From Ferrithrix thermotolerans DSM 19514 (GTDB lineage: Bacteria > Actinomycetota > Acidimicrobiia > Acidimicrobiales > Ilumatobacteraceae): a stretch of 59,688 nt of DNA. The stretch spans positions 1 to 59,688 of the forward strand of contig CAMASN010000012.1 of the NCBI GenBank assembly GCA_945861025.1, given 5' to 3'. The position numbers and the translations under genes were made by a program. Within the stretch, counting starts at the first letter, position 1, and the number at the start of each line of letters is the position of its first letter. Of this stretch, positions 28,483 to 37,138 are shown one piece after another. The notes beneath the pieces were generated by a model that was not told where the DNA came from, did not search any database, and worked only from the letters and a program-made list of their open reading frames with translations.

Positions 28483-29985
28483 TCAGTGACGGAAATGCCG
28501 CTCGCCGGTGAACACCATTGCGATTCCGTGCTCGTTGGCGGCGGCGATGACCTCGTCGTCGCGCACGCTGCCACCGGGCTGAATAATGGCCCGGATGCCA
28601 GCAGCCGCCGCTGCATCGAGACCATCGCGAAATGGGAAGAACGCATCGCTCGCACAGACGCCGCCGCTGGCACGACCTGCGCTGCGATCTTGAGCGATGC
28701 GCGCCGAGTCGAGTCGGTTCTGTTGGCCGGCTCCGATGCCAAAGGCTTGGCCGTCTTTGGCGAACACAATCGCGTTGCTGCTCACAACCGCGCAGACCTG
28801 CCACGCAAAAGCAAGGTCGTCCCATTGCGAGGCCGTGGGCACCGCGTCGGTGACCACTTGCCATGAACTGCGGTCGAGGTTCACGGTGTCGGACTGCTGC
28901 ACCAGCAGGCCGCCGTCGACCGCGCGCACATCGAGCCCCGAATCGGGGCACGACGAGGCCGACAGCACTCGCATGTTCTTCTTGGCGAGCAAGATCTCAA
29001 GCGCCTCGGGTTCGAATGACGGAGCGACGACGACCTCGGTGAAGACCGGCGCAAGCGCAGTAGCCAGCGCCGCTGTGACAACCCGGTTGACGGCCACGAT
29101 GCCACCAAACGCGCTGACCGGATCGCATGCGTTGGCACGGACGTAGGCCTCGGCAATGTCGACGTGAACGGCCACGCCGCAGGGGTTGGCGTGCTTCACG
29201 ATGACCACGGCTGGCGCATCGAATCGGTTTGCTAAGCGCCATGCGGCCTCGGTGTCGTACACGTTGAGATAACTCAGTTCTTTACCGCCATGTTGCGTGG
29301 CTCTATCCCACCAACTCTGAGCGCCAACGCGGCGATAACGGGCTCCTTGCTGATGCGGATTTTCGCCGTAGCGAAGTGGCTGAGCGAGTTCGAGCGACAG
29401 GTGCAGCGTGGCGGGCAACGGCGATTCGTCGAGGGCCGGAGCGGCGAACCACGTGGCGATGTCGGCGTCGTAAGCGGCGATGCGAGCGAACGCTGTAGCG
29501 GCCAACGAGCGACGCGTTGCTGTCGCGAGTTCACCCTTCTCACGCAGTTCGGTGAGCACGCCGTCGTATTGCGCCGGGTCCATCACCACACCGACATGGG
29601 CATGATTCTTTGCGGCCGCACGAATGAGCGTTGGCCCACCTATGTCGATGAGGTCAATGCTCGGATCGCTGCTGAAGGGATACAGGTTTACCACCGCGAG
29701 AGCGAACGGTTCGATGCCATATGCGGCAAGTTCGGCGACATGCTCGGCTTGATCGAGGTCGGCCAACAATCCGCCGTGAATCACCGGATGCAACGTGACT
29801 ACGCGGTGCCCCAAAATGGCGGGATATCCGGTGAGGTCGGCAAGGTCTACGACCGGCAAACCTGCGCCAGCAATGGCTTTGGCGGTTCCACCGCTGCTGA
29901 CGAGGCGCCAACCAAGGTCGTGCAATCCCTGCGCAAACTCAACGATTCCGGACTTATCGAACACTGAAAGCAAAGCTGAAGGCAC
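28483..29985 (-). CDS. purH: Bifunctional AICAR formyltransferase / IMP cyclohydrolase
   Basis: A 500-residue PurH carrying out the last two steps of IMP synthesis. The N-terminal cyclohydrolase domain (about 1-190) has [41 protein letters not shown] and [16 protein letters not shown]. The formyltransferase domain has [24 protein letters not shown] with the catalytic Lys-His, and [12 protein letters not shown], ending [15 protein letters not shown]...[17 protein letters not shown] 29985 is 7 bases after TAAGGT. A 62-base gap separates it from metF downstream on the same strand. Confidence 0.96.
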   Translation of the reverse strand: MPSALLSVFDKSGIVEFAQGLHDLGWRLVSSGGTAKAIAGAGLPVVDLADLTGYPAILGHRVVTLHPVIHGGLLADLDQAEHVAELAAYGIEPFALAVVNLYPFSSDPSIDLIDIGGPTLIRAAAKNHAHVGVVMDPAQYDGVLTELREKGELATATRRSLAATAFARIAAYDADIATWFAAPALDESPLPATLHLSLELAQPLRYGENPHQQGARYRRVGAQSWWDRATQHGGKELSYLNVYDTEAAWRLANRFDAPAVVIVKHANPCGVAVHVDIAEAYVRANACDPVSAFGGIVAVNRVVTAALATALAPVFTEVVVAPSFEPEALEILLAKKNMRVLSASSCPDSGLDVRAVDGGLLVQQSDTVNLDRSSWQVVTDAVPTASQWDDLAFAWQVCAVVSSNAIVFAKDGQAFGIGAGQQNRLDSARIAQDRSAGRASGGVCASDAFFPFRDGLDAAAAAGIRAIIQPGGSVRDDEVIAAANEHGIAMVFTGERHFRH

Positions 29986-29992
29986 GGCGGCG

Positions 29993-29998
29993 ACCTTA
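29993..29998 (-). promoter_or_regulatory. -10 box of purH
   Basis: TAAGGT ends 7 bases before GTG 29985. Confidence 0.6.
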
Positions 29999-30124
29999 GA
30001 ACACCAAGAGTTGGGCCGTTGTGCTCTGTTTACGCAACGTTCAACAGGTACATGGTTCGCGTGTGTCCCTCTACCCCATTACTGGAGGATTGCAATTGAC
30101 GTCAGCACGGTAAGCAAAGGTTCG

Positions 30125-30481
30125 ATGGTGTTCATCGGCGGCAGTGTTCTGTTCGCGATTGCATCATTTCTCGACTGGTCCAGCTTCGGGTCAGTGTTCG
30201 GCGTAGGCCTTCCTGGGGCCAGCGCAAACGGATTTGACACCGGGTTCTTGTGGTGCGCGCCGCGGTTCATTGAGTTCTACGATCGCTCGGTGGGCATCTA
30301 CCTCGGACTCGTCGCAGCGCTGGTCGCCACGTTTGGCGGATTCCTCGTCTACACCGAGTCCGGCGGAACGATCGACGACCTCAAGAAAATCGACAAGCTG
30401 CGCGCGTCACTCCATCACGCTGGCAACGGCGACGCTTCGCCACCACCGCTACCGTCGGCGCCACCACCGCCGGTGGGCTGA
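30125..30481 (+). CDS. Small hypothetical membrane protein
   Basis: A 118-residue protein with two hydrophobic helices (MVFIGGSVLFAIASFL near the start and GIYLGLVAALVATFGGFLVY near residue 60), a short charged cytoplasmic stretch and a Pro-rich tail (PPPLPSAPPPPVG). I do not recognise a family. The frame is open upstream, but ATG 30125 is the first ordinary start with an AAAGG sequence nearby; a non-ATG start close to the GGAGGA at 30083 is possible. The gene is convergent with sucD and shares its terminator. Confidence 0.55.
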   Translation: MVFIGGSVLFAIASFLDWSSFGSVFGVGLPGASANGFDTGFLWCAPRFIEFYDRSVGIYLGLVAALVATFGGFLVYTESGGTIDDLKKIDKLRASLHHAGNGDASPPPLPSAPPPPVG

Positions 30482-30506
30482 GCCAGCAGAAAACCCAGAA
30501 CGACAA

Positions 30507-30534
30507 AGGGCCCCGAGCCTGCGCTCGGGACCCT
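30507..30534. terminator. Bidirectional terminator hairpin (sucD / small membrane gene)
   Basis: AGGGCCCCGAGC and GCTCGGGACCCT pair over 12 positions with one mismatch and a 4-base loop, between two convergent genes. There is no strong U-tract on either side. Confidence 0.75.
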
Positions 30535-30561
30535 CTCAGATTGTCGAACGATGGCAACAGG

Positions 30562-31461
30562 TCAGCGAAGGCTGGCCACGATCTCGGCCATCAAGTCGCC
30601 CGCTTCGGTTGGGTTCAGGCCGATGCGCACACCCGCTGCTGCGAGCGCGTCCATCTTGCCCTGAGCCGTGCCCTTGCCGCCGCTGACGATGGCGCCAGCG
30701 TGGCCCATCTTCTTGCCGGCAGGCGCCGTAACACCTGCAATGTAAGCGCTCATTGGCTTGGTGACATTGGCCTTGATGAACTCGGCTGCCTCTTCTTCGG
30801 CTGAGCCACCGATCTCGCCGATCATGATGATTGCGTGAGTCTCAGGGTCGGCCTGGAACTGGCTGAGGCAATCGATGAAGTTGGTGCCTGGCACAGGGTC
30901 GCCACCGATGCCCACGCACGTGGACACACCAATGCCGCGCTGCTTGAGCTCGTAGAGCGCCTGATATGTGAGCGTGCCCGACCGCGACACGATGCCCACG
31001 TTGGGGCCCGAAGCGCTGGGCAGTTCGGCGATCTCGCCGGCCGTGATGCCGATGTTGCATTTGCCGGGGCTGATGATGCCTGGGCAGTTCGGACCGAGCA
31101 AGCGAGTACCGGGGAAGTCGCGAAGGAGCGTGTTATACACGCGGGCTTCGTCTTGGGCCGGAATGCCCTCGGTGATGCACACCACGAAACGCACGCCTGC
31201 GGCGGCGGCTTCGAGAATGGCAGCCGAAGCCGCCTTAGGTGGCACGGCGATGAAGGATGCGTCGGCGCCGGTGGCACCAACTGCGTCCGCAACGCTGTCG
31301 AACACTGGGATGCCTTCGACATCGAGACCGCCCTTACCAGGGGTGACGCCGCCAACAACCTGAGTGCCGTAGGCCCGGTTGCGTAGGCCGTGGTACTTGC
31401 CCTGCCCACCCGTGAGACCCTGCACGATGACCTTGGTGTTCTGATCAACAAAAATTGCCAT
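30562..31461 (-). CDS. sucD: Succinyl-CoA ligase subunit alpha
   Basis: A 299-residue alpha subunit of the ADP/GDP-forming succinate-CoA ligase. CoA-binding TGGQGKYHG, the PP-loop region [26 protein letters not shown], and the phospho-His region [17 protein letters not shown] (phosphorylated His in GHAGA) are all present. It works with SucC, whose gene ends 9 bases upstream, in the substrate-level phosphorylation step of the TCA cycle and in the exit of the methylmalonyl-CoA pathway. Confidence 0.96.
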   Translation of the reverse strand: MAIFVDQNTKVIVQGLTGGQGKYHGLRNRAYGTQVVGGVTPGKGGLDVEGIPVFDSVADAVGATGADASFIAVPPKAASAAILEAAAAGVRFVVCITEGIPAQDEARVYNTLLRDFPGTRLLGPNCPGIISPGKCNIGITAGEIAELPSASGPNVGIVSRSGTLTYQALYELKQRGIGVSTCVGIGGDPVPGTNFIDCLSQFQADPETHAIIMIGEIGGSAEEEAAEFIKANVTKPMSAYIAGVTAPAGKKMGHAGAIVSGGKGTAQGKMDALAAAGVRIGLNPTEAGDLMAEIVASLR

Positions 31462-31470
31462 GACTCAGCC

Positions 31471-32622
31471 TCAGTTCGCGTTTGCGATTGCTACGGCCGC
31501 ACGAGCGGCTTCCAACATGGTGGGTTTGCTCTGCAGCACGCTCTCGGGGATGCCGGCGCTGAGCAAGATCTGGCGGCCTTCCTCGGCGTTGGTGCCATCG
31601 AGACGAATCACGATCGGGGCCCGCAACGAAACCCGGTTGAGGGCCTCGACAATTCCCTTGGCCACTTCTTCGCCGCGGGTGATGCCGCCAAAGATGTTGA
31701 TGAGAATACTCTTCACGCTCTGGTCGTAGTTGATGACCTCGAGCGCTGCCGACATCAGGTCGGCATTGGCCCCGCCGCCGATGTCGAGGAAGTTGGCTGC
31801 TGAACCGCCCACTTGGTTGACCACGTCGAGCGTGCTCATCGCCAGGCCGGCTCCGTTGGCGATGATGCCAACCGAACCTTGCAAGCCGATGTACTGCAAG
31901 CCCTTTTCACGTGCCAACAGTTCGCGCTCATCGAGTACTTCGGTTTCGCGATACTCGGCCCACTCAGGATGACGGAACTCGGCGTTGTTGTCGAGGCTCA
32001 CCTTTGCATCGAGCGCATGAATCTCGCCGGTTGGCTTAAGAATCAGCGGGTTGATCTCGGCAAGGTCGCAGTCGCCCTCGGTGAAGCAGCGGTAGAGCTT
32101 CACGAGAATCGAGGCGACGCCTTCGACTGACTGAGCTGGCATACGTGCGTCGATTGCGGCCTGACGGGCCCACTCGAGGGTGATGCCATCGACTGGATCG
32201 ATGTGGCGCAACAGAATCGCATCGGGGTTGGTCTCGGCAACCGCTTCGATCTCGATGCCGCCTTCGACCGACAACATCAACAGATGCTTCTTGGCCGCAC
32301 GATCGAGCGTGAAGCTGGCGTAGTACTCCTCGGCGATGTCACTGGCGTATTCGACCCACACGCGCTCGACGAGGTGGCCCTTGATGTCCATGCCCAAGAT
32401 GTTTGCGGCATGCAAGCGAACTTCGTCTTCGTTGTTGGCCAGCTTGATTCCGCCAGCTTTGCCGCGGCCGCCAACTTGCACCTGTGCCTTCACAACCACC
32501 GGATAACCGGCTGCGGCTGCCTGCACAACGGCTTCTTCCACGGTGTCAGCGATACCGCCGGGGCTCACCGGGATGTCGAAGCGGGCGAAGTACTGCTTTC
32601 CCTGATATTCGAAGAGATCCAA
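31471..32622 (-). CDS. sucC: Succinyl-CoA ligase subunit beta
   Basis: A 383-residue ATP-grasp subunit: DLFEYQGKQYFARFDIPVS at the start, VVKAQVQVGGRGKAGG (nucleotide loop), ALDAKVSLDNNAEFRHP and the CoA/succinate region INIFGGITRGEEVAKG. The start is TTG at 32622, two bases after the stop of the cobalamin-binding gene; the canonical N-terminus MDLFEYQ leaves no other choice. The rare start and close spacing imply coupled translation of the three-gene unit. Confidence 0.95.
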   Translation of the reverse strand: MDLFEYQGKQYFARFDIPVSPGGIADTVEEAVVQAAAAGYPVVVKAQVQVGGRGKAGGIKLANNEDEVRLHAANILGMDIKGHLVERVWVEYASDIAEEYYASFTLDRAAKKHLLMLSVEGGIEIEAVAETNPDAILLRHIDPVDGITLEWARQAAIDARMPAQSVEGVASILVKLYRCFTEGDCDLAEINPLILKPTGEIHALDAKVSLDNNAEFRHPEWAEYRETEVLDERELLAREKGLQYIGLQGSVGIIANGAGLAMSTLDVVNQVGGSAANFLDIGGGANADLMSAALEVINYDQSVKSILINIFGGITRGEEVAKGIVEALNRVSLRAPIVIRLDGTNAEEGRQILLSAGIPESVLQSKPTMLEAARAAVAIANAN

Positions 32623-32624
32623 GG

Positions 32625-33029
32625 TCAGTCCTCTCTATTGTCGAGTTCGATTTCAAGCCATGCAGCAATGCCCTTGAGCGAGCTACCTGGTCCAAAGATT
32701 TGGGCAACGCCCTGCTCGCGCAGTGCGCGGGCATCAGCGTCGGGGATGACGCCGCCACCAAAGACGAGTGAATCGCCGAGGTCGCGATTGCGAAGTTCTT
32801 CCATCACCCGTGGAAACAATGTGAGGTGCGCTCCGCTGAGCAGTGACAGTCCGACAGCGTCGACATCTTCTTGCAGGGCAGTCTCGGCGATCTGCTCGGG
32901 GGTCTGATGCAACCCGGTATAGATCACTTCGAAACCATGATCGCGGAGGGCGCGCGTGATGATCTTCGCGCCCCGATCATGCCCATCGAGGCCGGGCTTG
33001 GCAACAACAACACGGTAGGTCCGCTTCAC
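32625..33029 (-). CDS. Cobalamin-binding subunit of an acyl-CoA mutase (methylmalonyl-CoA mutase type)
   Basis: A 134-residue stand-alone B12-binding domain: KPGLDGHDRGAK supplies the lower-ligand DxHxxG His, SLLSGAH and FGGGVIPD line the nucleotide-tail pocket. It matches the C-terminal domain of methylmalonyl-CoA mutase, which some bacteria and archaea encode as a separate small subunit that pairs with a large catalytic chain (not in this window). It is the first gene of an operon with sucC and sucD, so mutase and ligase, which convert methylmalonyl-CoA to succinate, are expressed together. GTG 33029 follows TAGGGT by 9 bases. Confidence 0.88.
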   Translation of the reverse strand: MKRTYRVVVAKPGLDGHDRGAKIITRALRDHGFEVIYTGLHQTPEQIAETALQEDVDAVGLSLLSGAHLTLFPRVMEELRNRDLGDSLVFGGGVIPDADARALREQGVAQIFGPGSSLKGIAAWLEIELDNRED

Positions 33030-33038
33030 GAATATCGA

Positions 33039-33044
33039 ACCCTA
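33039..33044 (-). promoter_or_regulatory. -10 box of the mutase-sucCD operon
   Basis: TAGGGT ends 9 bases before GTG 33029. Confidence 0.45.
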
Positions 33045-33128
33045 GGCGCACTCGCCCCATTTGTCACAACCGACGACACCGGAAGGTGCAATGAGTATCC
33101 CGAAGGCTGATCGGGCAGACTTGCGGGG

Positions 33129-33644
33129 ATGCGCCGTTCACAGCTTCGATCACCCTCCGCCCGAGCCTTTGTACCCGTGCTCGGCGGCCTTGCCTTCTTT
33201 GCTGCGCTCGGCCTTTTCCTCTGGGGCATCGCCGTTTTCATCTCGCACAACAGCGACACCGCAGCGAGCGGTTTTGCCCCGAGTGTTTTCGAAGCAGGTA
33301 ATGCAGCTTCGTTAGCCCGAATCGTCGACGACGGCGGTTCCTTGATCCTGCCCGACCTGTTGAACTCAAGTGGTCGCCTCACCGTCGTGCTCGATCACAC
33401 CGGCGATGTCGAGATGGCCAACTGGACCATCAGCATGGCCTATCCCGGTGATCGTGACGTGAACTGCAAAATCACCCAGATCAAAAAAACTCACAAGTTC
33501 ACCGATTGCGAAGGCCGCACGCTGGGCGTCGCCGATCTCGCATTACCGCCCAGCGGCGTGAAGCTCATTGTGTGGCCCGACGGTCGCCTTACCATCAGCC
33601 TGAGAACGGCCGATAGCACCCCAACGAGCTCTACCAACGCCTAG
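33129..33644 (+). CDS. Hypothetical single-pass membrane protein
   Basis: A 171-residue protein with one N-terminal membrane helix (about 14-38, VPVLGGLAFFAALGLFLWGI) and an extracytoplasmic domain carrying two Cys (VNCKIT and FTDCEG) that could form a disulfide. I do not recognise the family. It is divergent from the cobalamin-binding gene. Its last four bases overlap the end of the convergent flavodoxin gene. Confidence 0.65.
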   Translation: MRRSQLRSPSARAFVPVLGGLAFFAALGLFLWGIAVFISHNSDTAASGFAPSVFEAGNAASLARIVDDGGSLILPDLLNSSGRLTVVLDHTGDVEMANWTISMAYPGDRDVNCKITQIKKTHKFTDCEGRTLGVADLALPPSGVKLIVWPDGRLTISLRTADSTPTSSTNA

Positions 33645-34072
33645 CGGCGGGCGGGCACGGCATCGAGCAGGCGCAGCGCGAACTCTTCGGCGTTGCGATC
33701 GAGATGGCGGCGGTTCATCGCCAATCCACCAATCACATCGGCGCCAACGCCCGAGATGATGCGGGTCATTTTGTCGAGCGTGCCGGCCGGATTGAGCGCA
33801 AAGGTGCAAAACACTGCGGCCTGCTTGCCGCGCATCGCCGGCAGCTGGCTCAGCAACGCAGCACCGGCCGGAGCTTGTCCGACCACAAAGAGTCCGTGGG
33901 TCCAGGTTCCGACGAGCACGATGTCGGCTTCTTGGATACTGGCGTGGTCAGGGTCGCGCACCTTCGATAATCCGGTGATGTCCCACTTGGCCTGCTGCAG
34001 GTTTGCTGCCACAAGCTCGGCTGCCTTCCACGTATTACCCGTGAGGCTCTCAACAAGAATCGCTGCCTTCAT
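33641..34072 (-). CDS. Flavodoxin-like protein
   Basis: A 143-residue flavodoxin-fold protein with the FMN phosphate loop VESLTGNTWKAAE near residue 8, VLVGTWTHGLFVVGQAP for the 50s/60s loop and a conserved AVFCTFALNP core strand. It probably transfers electrons, or is a flavodoxin-fold oxidoreductase. ATG 34072 is the start that places the first beta strand (KAAILVES) at the N-terminus; the frame is open for 18 more codons upstream, which run towards repeat A. Confidence 0.8.
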   Translation of the reverse strand: MKAAILVESLTGNTWKAAELVAANLQQAKWDITGLSKVRDPDHASIQEADIVLVGTWTHGLFVVGQAPAGAALLSQLPAMRGKQAAVFCTFALNPAGTLDKMTRIISGVGADVIGGLAMNRRHLDRNAEEFALRLLDAVPARR

Positions 34073-34104
34073 GACTACAGATTCAAGCACGTTCGCGGGC
34101 CTGA

Positions 34105-34169
34105 GTCGCGAAGTGGCGGCGTACACGCCCGTGAAGGGCGTGACCGCCGCCGGTTCGCCGCCGACTTAC
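34105..34169. repeat. 65-bp hairpin repeat, copy A
   Basis: It matches copy B (35124-35188) at 60 of 65 positions. On the minus strand it folds as GTCG, CGAA/TTCG, GCGGCG/CGCCGC and CACGCCC/GGGCGTG around a TTCAC loop, with a bulge and a 2-base internal loop. It contains the TAA stop codon (34166-34168) of the AbiEi/DUF559 gene and lies upstream of the flavodoxin gene. It is probably a terminator that is part of a dispersed repeat family. Confidence 0.8.
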
Positions 34170-35083
34170 GTCTCGCGGGCGCGGATGATGTCGAGCACCT
34201 GCTTTCGCACCCGAGCCTTCGACCGGATATGCCGATCCCCCACGTAGACGACCATCCATCCCTGCGCAGCGACCGAATGCTCGCGAGCCTCATCGTGGTG
34301 CACTGCCTCAGATCCGAAGTGAAACTGTCGGCTGTGCGCCTCGATTGCCAATTTCACCCGAGGCACTGCGAAATCGACACGCGCCACAAACTGTCCGGCG
34401 GCGGTAGTGACCGTGTGCTGACGAACCAGGCCTTCGATGCCCCGAAGACACGCCTCGAGTCGCAACTCGAGAGTCGACTCCGTTGGTCGACGATGACGCT
34501 CGGCCTCGTCGAGCAACGCCAGCAGAACACGGGTGCCGCTCTGACCCGGCCGGTGCAGACGCTCGGCCGTATCGCGAATCCACGGCAGGTTTGCGCCTCG
34601 ACGCCATGCGGATTCAAACGCCGCGCGAACCCGGTCGATCGGATCGACAGCGCCCAGGTCGGCCAACGTGCGGGCAACTCCGGTGCAGCGGATGTTGTCG
34701 ATGCGTACTGCGTCGCAGGCCGGAACAAGCGATCGATGTTGCTCAGCGAACGGTGCGATGACTGGGCGCCAATTTGGAACGATGACCTCGATCGGCCAGC
34801 GCGCATATCCATCGAATCCGTGCAGCGCTGCCGCAGAACGATGGCTAGCGATTCCCGCCTGCGATGAAGCAAGCGTTGCGACGGTGAGTCGCTGCTCCCA
34901 CGTGGGCACGGATCCAACGACAACCAGCACGCCAGGCAGCGGCTCAAGCAGATGCCCCGACGATTTCAGCCGAGCAACAACTTTGTTTGAAATCCCAAGT
35001 TCGGCAGCCTGCTTGCGGGTAACCGCGCCGTGGCGAGAAGCTGCAAACTCGCCTACGGCACCCCATTGGGCGCAGGCGAACAT
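34166..35083 (-). CDS. AbiEi-type N-terminal domain fused to DUF559 nuclease-like domain
   Basis: A 305-residue protein common in actinobacteria. Residues 1-60 resemble the AbiEi antitoxin winged helix (RHGAVTRKQAAELGISNKVVARL...), the middle region matches the AbiEi C-terminal part (ASHRSAAALHGFDG, RCTGVARTLADLGAVDP), and the last ~100 residues are DUF559/Vsr-like (ARVDFAVPRVKLAIEAHSRQFHFG...). The DF and IE-type acids are where the endonuclease fold puts metal ligands. No cognate AbiEii toxin gene is adjacent, so it may be an orphan. ATG 35083 is 6 bases after TAGCCT. The gene is bracketed exactly by the two 65-bp repeats. Confidence 0.78.
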   Translation of the reverse strand: MFACAQWGAVGEFAASRHGAVTRKQAAELGISNKVVARLKSSGHLLEPLPGVLVVVGSVPTWEQRLTVATLASSQAGIASHRSAAALHGFDGYARWPIEVIVPNWRPVIAPFAEQHRSLVPACDAVRIDNIRCTGVARTLADLGAVDPIDRVRAAFESAWRRGANLPWIRDTAERLHRPGQSGTRVLLALLDEAERHRRPTESTLELRLEACLRGIEGLVRQHTVTTAAGQFVARVDFAVPRVKLAIEAHSRQFHFGSEAVHHDEAREHSVAAQGWMVVYVGDRHIRSKARVRKQVLDIIRARET

Positions 35084-35089
35084 GCGCCA

Positions 35090-35095
35090 AGGCTA
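35090..35095 (-). promoter_or_regulatory. -10 box of the AbiEi/DUF559 gene
   Basis: TAGCCT ends 6 bases before ATG 35083. Confidence 0.6.
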
Positions 35096-35123
35096 CGCAG
35101 CGTGGGCCGCGATCACGACTCCT

Positions 35124-35188
35124 GTCGCGAACTGGCGGCGTACACGCCCGTGAAGGGCGTGAGCGCCGCAAGTTCGGCGCCGACTTAC
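35124..35188. repeat. 65-bp hairpin repeat, copy B
   Basis: Near-identical to copy A, 1019 bases away, in the same orientation. Its minus-strand hairpin is the better one: CGAACT/AGTTCG, GCGGCG/CGCCGC and CACGCCC/GGGCGTG all pair. It holds the TAA stop (35185-35187) of the YceH-like gene, so the same element ends two unrelated genes. Confidence 0.8.
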
Positions 35189-35793
35189 AGCAGGTCGGCG
35201 AGGGCGGCTTCGAGCTTGGCCACGCGTTCTTCGAGTTGCGCCACCCGATCGACCACGCTGCCGGCAAGACCCGACGCAGTGAGGGCTGCGGGCGCCGCCG
35301 ATTGCTCGGCCTCTTCGGCAACGAGCTGCTGCCACCGCTGCTCTTTTTGGCCGTGCTGGCGCTCGATGAGCTGCACCAACTGACGCTCGGCAAGTTGATG
35401 GAGGCACGAGTCGACATCGGCAACGTTGTCGAAGTTGTGCAGCCGTTCGGTACGAGTGCGAAGTTCGGCCGAAGTTTGTGGGCCGCGCACCAGCAGCACC
35501 CCCATCACGGCAGCATCGGCTGCCCCGAGGGCGAACTTCTCGTCGAGTACTTGGCGCACCCGGACGACCCCGCGACCATGGGTGGGATGCACGATGCGCG
35601 CACAACCCTGTACCTTGAGCGCGCTCACCGCAGCGTCGACCTCGTGTTCGTCGAGCGCCATGACGGGATCACGCGAGGACGACTGGTTGCACGCCGACAC
35701 CAGCGAGTTCATCGACAACGGATACTGATCGGGAACGGTGCGTTCTTTTTCGATCAGACAACCAAGCACGCGGCCTTCGATGACGGAGAACAT
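35185..35793 (-). CDS. YceH-like DUF480 winged-helix protein
   Basis: A 202-residue DUF480 protein: EGRVLGCLIEKERTVPDQYPLSMNSLVSACNQSSSRDPVM is the family signature at the N-terminus (residues 4-43), followed by two winged-helix units and a C-terminal coiled coil (VDRVAQLEERVAKLEAAL). The biochemical role of YceH proteins is not firmly established. ATG 35793 is fixed by TAGCTT 7 bases upstream; the long upstream open frame is antisense noise. It ends inside repeat B. Confidence 0.88.
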   Translation of the reverse strand: MFSVIEGRVLGCLIEKERTVPDQYPLSMNSLVSACNQSSSRDPVMALDEHEVDAAVSALKVQGCARIVHPTHGRGVVRVRQVLDEKFALGAADAAVMGVLLVRGPQTSAELRTRTERLHNFDNVADVDSCLHQLAERQLVQLIERQHGQKEQRWQQLVAEEAEQSAAPAALTASGLAGSVVDRVAQLEERVAKLEAALADLL

Positions 35794-35800
35794 AGGGTGC

Positions 35801-35806
35801 AAGCTA
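35801..35806 (-). promoter_or_regulatory. -10 box of the YceH-like gene
   Basis: TAGCTT ends 7 bases before ATG 35793 and overlaps the last bases of the ClC gene. Confidence 0.6.
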
Positions 35807-37129
35807 CCCCTGTTGAGGCTCGCGATCGGGGCGATCGCGCCGCCACTGTTGCCACTCGCCCACCCGTGGCGAACTATCGGTGCGATGACCCGACTTGGCG
35901 ATGTGCACGCGTTGGCTGGTGTAGATGCTGCGGTGGCCGCTGAATGCGTAGGCAATGACGCAGCCAACGGCAATCGGCGCAAACGCTGCGCCGCCAAAGA
36001 GCTCGACACCCATGATGGCGCAAGCAATCGGCGTGTTTGCTGCCCCAGCGAACACGGCGCAGAAACCAACCGCCGCGAGGAGTTGACCATCGAGGCCGAG
36101 GGGTAGGGCGAGTGCCGAACCAAGCGTGGCGCCCATCATGAACAACGGCGTAACCTCGCCGCCGATGAAGCCGCTGCCGATAGCGATCACCGTGAACAGC
36201 AACTTGAGCGCGAACACCGCGAAGCCGAGGTGGTCGCCATCCAGCGCCCGCTCGGTGAGGGGCGACGAAAGGCCCTGATAGTCGTGGCCGAACAACAGCA
36301 CGAGCGCGATGGTTGCCGTGCCGCCGATGAATGGCCGCAGCGGCGCCCACGGCACGCGCCGGGCCAGCAGCGCTTTGAGGCTATGCACCCACGACGAATA
36401 GGCAGCGCCAACAAGGCCGAACAACAGCCCGGCCACGGCGATTCGAAGCAGCAGCGACGTGGTGACGTGGGGGCTGAGCGCATCGAACAGCGAATGCTTG
36501 GCGCCGAGCGCACGCAACACCCGGTCGCCAACGATTGACGCCGTGAGCGCGGGAACCAGTGCCTCGAACCGCATGCGCCCGATGGACTGCACCTCGAGCG
36601 CAAACACTGCGCCCGCAATCGGAACCCCGAACACGGCGCCGAAACCGCCCGCCAACGACGCAATGAGCATCACCCGACGATCGGCCGCCGAAAGCCGAAT
36701 GACCCGCGCCAACGCATCGGACAGGCTGCCCGACATCTGCAACGCCGTGCCCTCGCGCCCGGCAGAAGCACCAAACAAGTGCGAGAGCCATGTGCCCACG
36801 AGCACCATCGGCGCCATGCGCTGCGGCACCCACGAGGTGGGCTCGTGGATCTCGTCGAGCAGCAAGTTGTTGCCCTCGCGAGAGCGACCGCCGAAGTAGT
36901 GGTAAGCAACCCCAATGACGAGGCCCACAACGGGTAGCAGATAGACCAACCACTGCCGGCCGTTTTCGCGCCAATGCGTGACACGCTCGAGACCATCGAG
37001 GAAGACCCACGATGCAGCGCCAGCCAATGCACCCGAGAGCGCACCCAACACTGCCCAACGCACGAGACGCACCAGCAACAACATCTGCTCGGTTGCGTAA
37101 CTGCGCCAACGAATGAAGGCCGTATGCAT
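35804..37129 (-). CDS. ClC-family anion channel/antiporter, possibly fluoride type
   Basis: A 441-residue ClC protein with about ten or more membrane segments. The selectivity-filter motifs differ from classic Cl-/H+ exchangers: there is no GSGIP, the filter reads GASAGREGTALQMSGSLSD, and the third motif is GGEVTPLFMMG. The block EIHEPTSWVPQRMAPMVL plus GREGT is what I associate with the fluoride-exporting ClC branch; this is from memory and needs a tree. It starts 9 bases after the pcrA stop, so it depends on that transcript and has no own fluoride riboswitch. Confidence 0.82.
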   Translation of the reverse strand: MHTAFIRWRSYATEQMLLLVRLVRWAVLGALSGALAGAASWVFLDGLERVTHWRENGRQWLVYLLPVVGLVIGVAYHYFGGRSREGNNLLLDEIHEPTSWVPQRMAPMVLVGTWLSHLFGASAGREGTALQMSGSLSDALARVIRLSAADRRVMLIASLAGGFGAVFGVPIAGAVFALEVQSIGRMRFEALVPALTASIVGDRVLRALGAKHSLFDALSPHVTTSLLLRIAVAGLLFGLVGAAYSSWVHSLKALLARRVPWAPLRPFIGGTATIALVLLFGHDYQGLSSPLTERALDGDHLGFAVFALKLLFTVIAIGSGFIGGEVTPLFMMGATLGSALALPLGLDGQLLAAVGFCAVFAGAANTPIACAIMGVELFGGAAFAPIAVGCVIAYAFSGHRSIYTSQRVHIAKSGHRTDSSPRVGEWQQWRRDRPDREPQQG

Positions 37130-37138
37130 TGGGTTGTT

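Noticed and set aside
34166-35083. Complete AbiE toxin-antitoxin system
   Set aside because: Only the AbiEi-like fusion gene is present; no AbiEii nucleotidyltransferase gene is adjacent on either side.
37130-37138. Fluoride riboswitch before the ClC gene
   Set aside because: Only nine bases separate pcrA and the ClC start, so there is no room for an aptamer.
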